A stretch of DNA of 64,000 nucleotides from contig CP034992.1 of assembly GCA_004026145.2 (NCBI GenBank), positions 6,106,135-6,170,134 of the forward strand. The letters run 5' to 3'. The notes under the pieces were generated by a model. That model was not told where the DNA came from. It worked only from the letters and a program-made list of their open reading frames with translations, and did no database searches. This stretch comes from Takifugu bimaculatus. Lineage: Eukaryota; Chordata; Actinopteri; Tetraodontiformes; Tetraodontidae. Both the position numbers and the translations under genes were made by a program. Positions 1-11,253 of this stretch are shown piece after piece; within the stretch, counting starts at the first letter, position 1; each line of letters begins with the position of its first letter.

Positions 1-41
1 GGATGGACGGGTGGATGGACGGATGGATGGGCGGATGGATG
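1..41. repeat. GGAT-type tetranucleotide minisatellite
   Basis: The window opens inside a degenerate array of GGAT/GGAC tetranucleotides. The left end of the array lies outside the window. Confidence 0.8.
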
Positions 42-1830
42 TGCCGCAAACCTGTGAATAATTCAGCGGTGGCTTGTTTTTACAGGCACACACAGCAGAA
101 CGGCATCTGCTGGTGTCTTTTCGCTCTTCTTTGTTGTTTGAAAGTGTAAAATGGTTTATCACTTAATGACTTCCACCTGCTCTGCTTCTGTTTTGAACAG
201 CAATTATCTGTGGAATGAAAGGATAATGGCAGAGGCATATTGTCGTTTCCATTTAAGTCCTCCACTCGTCTCTGATATGTTTAGACGTACATACGCAGCT
301 AATGGCGTCCTACCTCTGACCCTCTCTAGCAAAACATGCGCTCACTTCTGCTCCTGTTATGCAAAAAAAAAAAAAAGAGAAAAAACACACCTACACCTCG
401 TCGCACCCTGACAAAAACACACAATAGCCATCCTCTTGATGAATGGCGAGCTCCTTCGTGTTTGAAATCCCATTTTTTGGAGCTGCGGAGGATCTCGGTG
501 GGTGGCCCCGCAGTCGGGGGACGGGGAGCGATGGTGTCTGGGGCCCATCTTTAATTCAGACCTCTCGTGGATTCGCGGGACGTCTCACGAACGCGCATCA
601 GATCGAAGACTGATGCCACGAGGGAGGCGTGCGCGGATGGAGTGAGTCACGCAGCTGCGCCATCATGCAACAAAACCAGCGGTAGCTCTGCAGTTCATAT
701 GTCACGCTGTATCCATCGACTGCTCCGTCTGGTTCCGTTGTTGCATTCATGAATCAAGTCGCGCTTCTGGGCCGTTTGTCGTTCTGAACGGCTGGAAGCT
801 TTTTTCTGTGCAGCTGTTGAAATGAATATTTGAGAATTAGCCGTGTGAAGGACACCTGCGGTAGAGAACAAACCCATTTGGATGAACTCACCGGGGGTTA
901 AAGAAGAAGAAATAAAGAAATAAAAGAGCTATTTGTCACGGTTCAGCTGATGTTCCCACGCACAGCTCTGCATCAGGTCCAAGGACATGCCGCCGGAACC
1001 ACGGCGCACTCGACCGGGGCTGTAAAGTGGAACTAGACGGACTCTTCTTGGAGTTTTGCTTTGTGGTTTATTAATAAAGAGACTGAGGCGCGTTTGGGAG
1101 GATTTCTGCTTTCTGCTTCTGCGAATCGACCAACGGCCCTGACTGCTGTGCGGCAAGGAACATTATTATTTAGGAAATTTAGATTTCCTAATCAATAGAT
1201 TTGCAGAACTACCAGCCTAGCCTCCAGATCGTACTGTTGCATCAGAAACAATAGTTTTAACGTTTAACCCTGCGTTTGCATAATGATTGCGATGGTAAAA
1301 GTGTTGATAGTTTATCTGTTTTTGGCCACAGAGCTTAACTTAATAATCATGCTAACACAAAGTCAGCGGAATGAGCCGACTTCCCTCCCCGGAGAGCGCT
1401 GCTGCTCCCGGATTCAATCGCAATCTGTTTGTTTGTGATCCGCAGGTGTTTGGAGGAAGCAGAGTGAACCCAGGCGTCCTGGAGACAGCCTGCTGGGGGA
1501 GCCAAGGAAGGAAAACACACCAGGAGGAGGAGACCACATCACAACACCTCCGATTCCCATCATACTTCAGCTGCAACGCTGCTCCCGCCCTTTCTCCGAT
1601 TTCTCCGTCCGTCCGATCGCATTCTCTGAAACCACTGCTGATCGTTTCCTGAGTTTCCGACGATCACCAAGGCCGTTTATGTGGTTATGAAAGCATTATC
1701 CGAATGTTCATTGTCCAGTTTCTGGAGTTTTTAGATCATTCAAGCGTTCGTGTCAACAGCATACTGGTATCGGGAATCTGATTAGGAGAAGTCGGATTAG
1801 CATTATCCTCAATACTCTGAGGGGGTCGCC

Positions 1831-1947
1831 TATGTGCACCTGTTAATCTGATCTATTTGGTTCTTTTACTATGTGCACCTGTTAATCTGATCTATTTGGT
1901 TCTTTTACTATGTGCACCTGTTAATCTGATCTATTTGGTTCTTTTAC
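1831..1947. repeat. 39-bp tandem repeat, three copies
   Basis: Three essentially identical head-to-tail copies of a 39-bp unit begin at 1831, 1870 and 1909. Each starts with TATGTGCACCTG and ends with GGTTCTTTTAC. The near identity suggests recent duplication. Confidence 0.9.
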
Positions 1948-2251
1948 ATCAGCACAAGACAAAAGAAAATAAACATGGCGCGCAGTAGCGGGAAGTGTGC
2001 AAAGTCACTTCAGGCTCCTCCCCTCTTCAGTCTTAAGTCATGATGCGTACTGCAGTCCGATTAATGGACTGAAGATGGCAGTCAGGGTCTTTCTGTAATC
2101 GCATTTCTGAAGCGCATGTAAACGCATCAGATCTGATTATTACAATTATCTGATTGCTCCCATGCTGATGTAAACAGGCCCATTGTGTAATTCACTTCTG
2201 AGTCGGCTCTTAATCTGATTTTAATTTAAATCTAATGTTGTTTCAGCTCAC

Positions 2252-2318
<67 letters not shown>
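2252..2318. repeat. (TG)n microsatellite
   Basis: An essentially pure TG dinucleotide run of about 33 units. It lies just before the long pyrimidine tract. Confidence 0.95.
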
Positions 2319-2321
<3 letters not shown>

Positions 2322-2365
2322 GTGAGCCTCTTTAGCATGGTGCAACACTCCACTACAAGTGTACT

Positions 2366-2951
2366 CCCTCTCTCCCTCCCTCCCTCCCTCCCTCTCCTCT
2401 CTTCCTCCCTCCCTCCCTCCCCTCTCTCTCCCTCCCTCCCTCTCCTCTCTTCCTCCCTCTTATTGCTCCCTCCCTCAATCCCTCCCTCTCTTCCCCTCCC
2501 TCTTTTTATCCTCTCTCTCCATCTTCTCTCCCTCCCTCTCTTTATCCCCTCTCCTCTCTCCCTCCCTCTCTCCCTCCCTCTCCTCTCTCCGTCACTCTCC
2601 TCTCTCCCTCCCTCTTATCGCTCCCTCCCTCCATCCCTCCCTCTCTCCCTCTCCTCTCTCCCTCCCCTCTTCTCCTCTCCCTCCCTTCATCACTCCACTC
2701 TCCTCCCTTCAATCTCCTCCTTCCGCCTCTCTCCTCTTCCGTCCTCTCTCTCCCTCCCTCTATTCTCCCTCTCTTTCCTCCCTCTCTTATCCCATCTCTC
2801 TCTCCATCTTCTCTCCCTCTCCTCTCTCCCTCCCTCTCTCCCTCCCTTTCCTCTCTCCCTCCCTCCATCTCCTCTCTCCCTCCCTCTTCTCTCTCCCTCC
2901 CACCATCTCTCCCTCTCTCCCTCCCTTCCTTTTCCTACCTTCCTCTCTCCA
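2366..2951. repeat. Long polypyrimidine (CCCT/CTCT) tract
   Basis: About 590 bp consist almost wholly of C and T on the plus strand, built from CTCC, CCTC and CTCT units with few purines. The tract yields spurious long Ser/Leu/Pro frames on one strand and Arg/Glu/Gly frames on the other. Such homopurine-homopyrimidine DNA can form triplex structure (family knowledge). Confidence 0.95.
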
Positions 2952-5900
2952 TATGTTGGGGTCAGTTTCACTTGAGCTCAGTGTCACACTATCGTGCTAC
3001 AAGTTACACCACCAAACTAATTTACTCCAGCCTCTAGCCCACCTCAAAAAAAATAAAATAAAATCCCGCGTTGCCTTGGAAACGGAACCCGCTGTAGCTT
3101 TCCCGTGCGGCGAAAGTGAAGTAATTGATGCATTATACGTATGCTAATCAGAAATAACTGTGGGTGGATGGTGTGGATGTTGGCCCGGTCGGCATACCAA
3201 ACAGATGCAGATGAGCTCGCAGCGGCCCGTTTCCCGGGCAAACCTTTGATGGCGGAGGCCGTGCACGGCTCCGCGTACAGGATCGTCCGCTTCCTGTCCA
3301 GCAGACCGCCAAAGACACGGGGAAAGGAATATTTCATTTACTATAGCGTTGCAAAAACAAACCCTTAGAGACATAAAGTGTGGCGAGATAAGCAGAAGTT
3401 ATTTTTCAAAGGGGTCTTTTTTTGGGGGGGGGGGATATGCCGGAATTCTCTGAGAACAATGAAGCATTCCAGAGAAACAGACAACAGCTTTAATTGGCTG
3501 TAAGAGAATCACTGATGGAAGCGAGATGCACACACGCTCCGGAGTAAAACACATCACTTTGGTGTCTCCATGTGAACGGCTGAAATGGCTCATAGATGTT
3601 CCTTTTTTTGACGGCGCCTCTTTGTTGTTTTCGTGTATTCCCAACAGGCTGTTTCTAATGAGCGTTACTCTGTACGGGAAAAAAAGTCAAATGAGGCTCT
3701 TTCAAGCAATGATGTGAACTTCTGACAGTTGAGAAGAAGAATAGAGCAAAAGTGCAGTTTGGTGAATTATTTAGTGCAGGGGTCGGGGCAAAGATCAGAC
3801 CGAGGCCTCATTAAGAGAGATTAGAAGATGAGGCCAATCACTCCGCTGTCAATCTTGTACGGCCCCGAGTCGGACAAAACGGGTTTCATTCCTCCGGCGG
3901 GAGATATTCTTCACCAGAGTGCTGTCCTTCCACAGTATGACAAAAAAATGTAAAAAAAAAAAAAATGTTTTCAAAAGGATGCATTTGGTAGACTAAGAGG
4001 CCGATTGCGGTGCATTTTTCTCCTCGGCTTTATCTCCCCGCTATTCAAATTCTGCCCTGGCAGCAACTTGTGATTCAGTTTGACTTACAGAAGGAAACGC
4101 ATTTGTACGAGCTCCATTCAGAGCTGCTCATAATGAGAAAAATAAGGCATTCATGGGAATGAGGTGAGGGCGACCTGAGCGACGCTGGCTGATACCAAGA
4201 GTGCAATTTGAAAAATGGCCGACGGCGGGCTTCAAACCCGACGCTGCAGCGCCTCGCAGCCGCAGCCGCAGCTTCGATGACTTAGTGGCACCTTACTTAC
4301 CAGGCTGTCGGCCAAGAGCCCAGCACTCCGGAACGCTGCGGACTCTTTCACACGGACATTAATCTCCCGCTGGAAGCATCCGGTCTTTATGGATGAGGAG
4401 AGCAGGAGCTGAAGTCCACCTTCAACAGGAAGCGCTGTTGAGGGGTTGCTAGGAAAATCTGAGGGAAGAACGCCCAAGGTTCATATCCCTGACGACACCT
4501 TGAATCATCTCAGATCCACATGCACGCATGCATGCAAACAGGAGCACGCTCACAACCATCACGCTAGCATGTTAGCATGTGAAGCAACAGTACGGAGGAT
4601 AATGCGCTTTCACAGGTGAAATCGCTGATCAATCAGTATTTGTGCGCATCTTTACTTCGATTGATAATCACATGGCTTAAGCTGCTGTGGGTAATTGATA
4701 TCAGCGCGGCTTTAAGCCAGCAGATCACTGACACTCAACATCGGTGGACTGTCAGGCCTCCTCTGACAGCAGATAATGAGCATTTCTTTTCCTTTTACGG
4801 CTCTAAACGGCAGCTCCCAGCAGCGACTAGTTCAATAAAGTCAAACACTCAAAGCACACAAAGTTCTCCACTCGAAGGCTCTGGAGCGATAACACGGGGG
4901 ATTTAAAAGCAAACACTGGGCGGTTCCTTCTCTCAACATTGTGTCTTTGAAAGCTTGACTCAGATCGCAATTAGTCAACGAACATGACCTCGCCGACAGA
5001 ACGTCAACAAGACTCAGCTTGTCAAACACGGTCTGATTGAAGGAGACAGCCACAAAGTGAAGGCAGCCTCCTCAAACTGTTAACACAGGCAGCAAATTGG
5101 CTGGAAATTAAAACTAATTAGCAATTACCCCACCAATGAACTTCCGTTAATGCCTGTTTTCTCAATACTGTCCAGCCTGCTGCTGAAGTTATTTTTAGCT
5201 CCTCTGTCTTTCATTGTGTTTGCACAAAATGTATTTTCTTTTGCCCTCTGACGCCCCTCCGGGAAGACAGCTCATCATCTGGGCAGCCTCAGAATCTGCT
5301 CTGCACAAGCAAGCAGATTTTCCTACAATCACAGAATGACAACTGCTGCTGGTTCGACCTGTTGCTACATTCATAAACACTTGCTCTGCATGCAGCTGCC
5401 GATCCCAACCTTCAACCATATTAAAGAATTCTCAGCTGTTGGATGAAGAGATGAGCTGCACTCAGCTTGAACCTGCAGCAGGTTGTCTGGATCAATCAGC
5501 AAAATATGACTGCACGGGAAAGACCTTTTAACCAAAGGTGTGAGGTGAATTGGTGTCGATCACACTTGGAATGAGAAGTTTATGGACCTGCAGCCTGTCT
5601 CCCCCCCCTCCATCGCAGCAAGGAGGAAACAGTATCAGCAAGAAGCCACGGGTGCAAATCACCCCACTTCCGCACACAGCAAGATGTTAATAATGAGTGC
5701 GCATGCGCACAAAACCAATCTGCGTTTATGGGGAGGAACGTTTGCGGGGAACAGCGCTAGTCCGGATATGCTTGCCTTGTAGAAATAGTTCCGTGGATTG
5801 TCGATCATTCTGCATTCACTCATACTTATTTGATGCCATTGTGTTGCCCTTTAGTGTCGTGGCATCAGATCAGCGGTGCGTCTAAAATGTTTTCAGTGCT

Positions 5901-8457
5901 TATTTGGCAAGAGGAGGCATCTGTGGTCTAAGAGGATACAGTGGAGCACCATCTGCAAAATTAACAGAGGAATTATGTAAATTACACATCAGCTTTTATC
6001 GCTGTGTGATCTCTGTGGAACAGAGAGGATTTATTGCTAACGATAGTCAATGATGTTGTCCACATGCTGACGTCCGCATTCAGGCGCGTTGAAAGTAGAA
6101 GTGTTGCATTTTCAAGCTGTCCCCTTTCATTCCACTTTTGTAAAAACTAAAGATTTATCACACAGACTCCAGCTGAGTGAATCAAACGTGCGACAGCTGC
6201 CATAATTGTGCAGTGTAAGCCTGCCCTCTAGTGTTAATAAATAAGAACTACAGAGAATCACCACCTAAACTGGAGTGTGGGTTAATTAAACATTAATAAC
6301 ATTAACAGGACATTATTTTATCATGAACATCACTTGTCTACAAAATCACTGCAGGAAGGTAAACATTTGGATGTGAATTATTTTAAAAAGCAATGAAAGG
6401 CACATTTTGCTTCTAACCCAATCTAAATTAATCGGAATAGCTGCACTTTGATGTGATTCTTAACTACAAGTGCGCACCCGCTGGGGGAGGACAATTAAAC
6501 TGTCGTTTGGACGCATTTCTCATTTGCCGCCGCTTCATGCGACTGCTCGTCTCCCATTATTTGTTGATGCACTCATTCATCACGGAGGAGCCGGAATCAC
6601 AATTTTCTGACCGATGAGACAATCGCCGTACAGTCTGTGCTCCGCTGCTCTCAGCGAGGGTGGAGGCATCACAGAGTGTTCCGGAGAAGAAGAAACGTCA
6701 CTGGTGACCTTTCTCGGGCAGGCTGCGAGAAGCACAACAGGATCCATCTAGAGACGTAACAGAGTCTGTCTCGATCTAAATGCTTTTTAAGGGGAAAGAA
6801 AAATCATGAGTGAAGCAGCCTCACGAGGTGTTTAGGAGAAGATCTACTCACGTGTGCCAAGATAAGTAGAAGATTGAGTTGCTGTGGAAACCGGCGTCAT
6901 CACAGCCAGGGAAGGAGAGGTTTTATTAAACTCTCCAGGCCAGAGCACCTCCAGCAACTCCTTAAACCCACGACAACCTCAGATTACCTCACTTTTTATC
7001 GAGCAGCGGTTTCTGCACTTGACACCCACACTTCTGAATCCCTCCAGCGGGAATCTTTCACCCTCGCAAAATGACCAAATCGTTTTTGAAGTTTATTTGA
7101 AATTGAGTGCAAATGGAAGCCTAACCCTTTCTTTCCATTTCATCAGAGGGAGAGAATCAATGTTTCCGATATGTCGCGTTACCTTGAGTCCACCTGGTGG
7201 GAGGAGGGCAGGGGGTCAGACAGGTACAGGAGGGGCGAGACTGCGGGTGCACTTCTGCCACGAAGGATCCTCTCAGACACTGAATCAGGACACAAACCCA
7301 CCTCAGTCGCATCTGTAATATGACTAAAGCATCACGCAGGACTCCATCCTGCTCCACTGAGCACATTAAAGCTCCTGCAGTGCAGGTGTTAACACGCTGA
7401 CACAGTTTTTCGCATCGAGGGCAATTATCTCCATGTTGAAAAGAGCCCCTGAGACATAATTGTCCTATCAGTGTTACACACAGACCAGGATTATTCTTCT
7501 TGATTTCCTCATGTGACTTTTATTTCACAACTAAAGACCACAAGCATACACATCTCTTCAAAAGGAACATTAGTTGGTGTGGATTCTCACTGAATAACAG
7601 AATATGACTCCACCGTCCTCCCTGGAAGTCCCAGAGGGCCTCGGCCCATTTTGTGTCCTGTTTGGGCTTTTGTAGTCCTCTCCTCCTGTTCTGGTGCTGT
7701 AATGATCAGTGCTTCTGAGTGGGATTACGATGGTTTTGATAAAGGTTGCACATATCTGTCTGCAGGACATGCTGTGAGAGTGCTTGTGTTCCCCTTTAAC
7801 ATCAGGGTGTGGACATCCCAAACTCCACTCCTCTGCATTACAGAGGTCATGATATGATAAATGTTGGTGATTAACTAATGCTTTAAGGTTTCTAACTACA
7901 GATAATTGAACTTCCGTGGTTTAGAATTGAAGCTACTGCCCTATTTCGCAGACTTGTGGTTTCTGGATTGGGTATTAGTGTTGTCTGCCTTGCTATTGAT
8001 CCGTTGTAGAACCACTTTTAAAATAAAACAGGGGCCTCTGTCGGTGGGATTGTGCAACTACAATCAAACGCTTTATACTTTAATCATTTTAAACCGTATG
8101 AATAATACCAAATTTCCTGTGGCAATACTGATTAACAAGGCCATCTTCTGCACTTAATATAGCATATCCACATATATGTCTCTATATAATATTTAATGCA
8201 GTTTTAGATTTCAGTGTAGGCACATTATTAGCAAAGTGCGCGTTCTTTGCTTTGCTTAAGATGTTTTCCCTTACTTCAATTAAGGGAGCTTCAAACCACG
8301 TTATCCTCTTTTAATGTCATTTGTTAGTTCTCAACATGCATCATGCTGAATTTTAACAGGTCTTTAAATTCAAAGTCTTCAAAATATAATTTGGCAACTT
8401 ATTTTTTGGAACTTTCTATAACATTCTAATGTGTGGAGTAGCTCTAATGCATGCATA

Positions 8458-9348
8458 CTAACTATTGTTGGGTACAAAGAGTTCTTGACATGCTGAAGTA
8501 ACCATGGCAATGAGAGCGATGAACTCTTTGAAGTCAATTTCCAGGTCTCCGTTCTGGTCAAGGTCTGCAAAAAGCGTGTCCAGCGTCTCATTTTCTTGGA
8601 TTTTCTGTTCAGCATGGAAACATAAACTCATATAAGAAGACATATTCCTTTTCATAGCAGAGCAACCTTTCAAATACATCAAGATTACAGTCGATCTGCA
8701 GAAGGGATCTGCTCTGATCCCTCTTCTGGCAAACATAGTATTGTATGTTTGCTGGAGGAAATGAGGAATCATGTCCTCACAAAATGTGCTTAGCAGTGAT
8801 CAGCCTCATCCACAGTGGGTGAACGGGTTTAATAGTTTGTTTAGCGAATGTGAGATTTCCATTTTTTCATTCAGTTTCAGAAATTAGTCACAAATCAGCA
8901 TCTCTGACCTTGAATTGCCCCAAATCTCTTATGAACACATCCACCCTTTTAGCTGACACCTACTGCTGCTGAAACATGAAAGTGGCTGCAGCTTCTTATG
9001 TGAATCATCACTAAATATTGTTCTCCTGTAATCTGCTGCCATAAATACCCAAGCCTCAGCCATTTGTTTGGCTTACCTTGATGAAAGTACTCATCTCATT
9101 GTTGATGAGATCTTTCAGCTCAGCCTTCTTCAGCTTGCACTTGAATCCAGAGTATTTGTGGAAAATCTGGATGATGGAAACCATGCCTTTCTCCAGCTCT
9201 GATATGTCATCTACAGTCTGCAGACGTTTCAACAGTTTCAATCATCTCTGGGAGTTTTGTGATTTATATTATCGTTTTGTCTTCATGCTTTCTTGTTGCT
9301 AAAAAAATAAACTCTATGGCTGTGATGTTTCATCTTTCTTACCTCCAT
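8458..9348 (-). CDS. S100 family EF-hand calcium-binding protein (S100B-like)
   Basis: The model joins three coding exons on the minus strand: 9343-9348 (only ATG GAG), 9077-9217 and 8458-8604, all in phase 0, giving 97 residues, a usual S100 length. The start comes from AGAAATGGAG followed by GTAAG; no in-frame ATG exists before the second exon. The N-terminal half reads SELEKGMVSIIQIFHKYSG then KLKKAELKDLINNE, close to S100B. The first (pseudo-EF) loop is about three residues shorter than in S100B. The second loop, DQNGDLEIDFKE, keeps the acidic positions of a working EF-hand and is followed by FIALIAMVTSAC. S100 proteins are small dimers that bind targets when calcium rises. Orthology within the fish S100 family is not settled, so no symbol is given. 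Confidence 0.85.
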
Positions 9349-10339
9349 TTCTGGTCTTGTAAGGGAGTCTTATTCAGAGTGCAGATCCTCCAGCAGCGCG
9401 CTGACTGACTGCCTCACCCAGTCTACAGTCGACACTAATCAGTATTGATGAGACACATGGAGGCTCGTGTCTCATGTGCTGCATAATGGACTAATGGAAA
9501 CCAGTGGTCAGAAGCTTGACCAAAAGCCATTTGCTAACTCACTGTGGTCATGTTTCTCCATTACACACTCAAGTGCTGTAGTCTTCAGTGAAATCATAAA
9601 TTCCAAATCATTTCAGTCATATCGAATTTATATCAGAGGTATCCCAAAAACTTGGTCAGATATCAAAGGACAGTAGAAAGGAATGGTGTGCTTCACTCTG
9701 AGTTAGTGTATCAGTGACAGTAAAGATGAATTTGAGGTTTAGAATTTTCCATAAAGCTCCACAGTAAAACGTGGTTGGGATTTGCAGAACAGCCTCCACT
9801 TAGGCTACGATGTTAGAATATCTTGGGCTTGGATTTAAAAAAAAAAAAAACAACAAAAACATAAAGGTTTACATAAATGTTTACATTATCGATCGGTTAT
9901 ATTTTGGTTTTAAGGCGTGAACATACAAAAGACACGGGTAAACAGAAGCAAAATCTGCCGTTAAAAACACTGCATCATTATGGATACTGCACTTGATTTT
10001 CAGTCACATAAACAGCATATTTTAAAAATAACAACAAATTACCTATAGCAGTATCAAAATAGATCATTTGAAATAACCTGACAGACCAAACCAAATACTG
10101 TAATTTGGTGACAGGGAGCTATGATAAATTACTCGTGCAAATAGAGTAAGATGTGTTTTAATTTTAAAAGAATGTTATAGATGAACATCTGTTTCCAAAT
10201 TTTGCATATGCTCAAATTGGCCTAAGTAAAAGACTGAAAAAGAGGTTTCGCGATGCCTGAAAGTGGTTTCACTTGCTAAAATAAAAACAAAGATCCGCTC
10301 TCGATCGTAGTATTCGCAGTTCCCATTTGTACCTAAACG
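9349..10339. other. Intergenic stretch between S100 gene and inpp1 promoter
   Basis: AT-rich sequence with A-runs and no supported coding exon. It must contain the S100 gene promoter (minus strand, above 9349), but I see no distinctive element. Confidence 0.5.
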
Positions 10340-10640
10340 CACCGCAGCACTTCCGGTCGTCGTCACCGTGAAGGTTCTCGCCGCGCGCTCTTACGTGTTT
10401 CGTCCAACCCTCTGAACAGGCGGTGTCGCGCGCGGAGCAGCGTGACCCGCCCTTCCTGCCCTGGGAAAGTCTGCGTGACGTAAAGAAGCGAGCGCGGACG
10501 GTTTCCAGCGTTAATTAGGTCCTCCGCTGCCACCGAGAGCTCCGCGTCCGCCCGTTCTTCCCGAACCCTCGGCGGTCTCTGTCACTACGGTGCTCGGACG
10601 CCCGCAGTCACCGAAGGCGGCGGTCAGGAGGACATCACAC
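10340..10640 (+). promoter_or_regulatory. inpp1: CpG-rich probable inpp1 promoter and noncoding first exon
   Basis: This 300-bp block is far richer in CG dinucleotides than its AT-rich flanks and lies about 0.6-0.9 kb before the inpp1 start codon. It carries an ETS-like ACTTCCGG near 10343 and a CRE-like TGACGTAA at 10476-10483. The inpp1 ATG sits just after a CTTTAG acceptor, so an upstream noncoding exon must exist, and this island is the best place for it. The exact start site is inferred, not seen. Confidence 0.6.
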
Positions 10641-11253
10641 GGTGTGTAAGCTGAGTGTTGGTGTGGCTTCAGTCAGTCTTTGCTTTATACCTCCTGACCT
10701 TTAAATTCCTTTGCTTCATTATCTGAGCTGGAATGTCATCAATGCTAAGCTAAAGCCTTAGCCATCCGGTCCGCATCAGCTCTGCAATTAAGTTGTCTGC
10801 ACTTGCAGATCAAAAGAACTACGGTGATGTTGATTTTAAGCTTTGGCATCTTCTTGGAACTGCCTGATAATTTACTCTAGGATTTAAATGTGAAAACAGC
10901 AACAATAGGTTCCTTTCTTGGTGAATATTGCTGATTTTTTTTTTTTTTTTTTTTTTTGCTTCCTAATTTTAATGACAGTTATGTAATTGTACCTGTGTTT
11001 TACATGATTGCTCATTAAACTAAAGGGTGCTGTTGGGGAGATCGGAGCTGGTTTTAAATGCAAACCTGAAAACACATCTCTGACTCAAAGCTTTTTTTTT
11101 TTCTTTCTTTTTTTCAGAAATGCCCTGTTTTCATTTTGAGGCTATATTTAGCTGAGCATGTGAAAGTGTGACGACCTCACCGCTCCTTTTCCTCTCACAC
11201 TCACAGTTTCCATTGCTATGTTGACTAAACTCGCTCTGTTCTTCTCTTTAGGC

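Larger units (their letters stand above)
42..8457. other. Gene-free stretch with repeats
   Basis: I see no exon that I can support here. Open frames are short, lack recognisable domains and have no consistent splice partners. The stretch holds a 39-bp tandem triplicate, a (TG)n run and a long pyrimidine tract, listed separately. GC-rich patches occur at about 480-640 and 3150-3340. Distal regulatory DNA or noncoding exons cannot be excluded. Confidence 0.5.

Noticed and set aside
2235..3147. Long Ser/Leu/Pro frames on the plus strand and Arg/Glu/Gly frames on the minus strand
   Set aside because: They are translations of a TG run and a polypyrimidine tract, open on both strands because of composition, with no domain.
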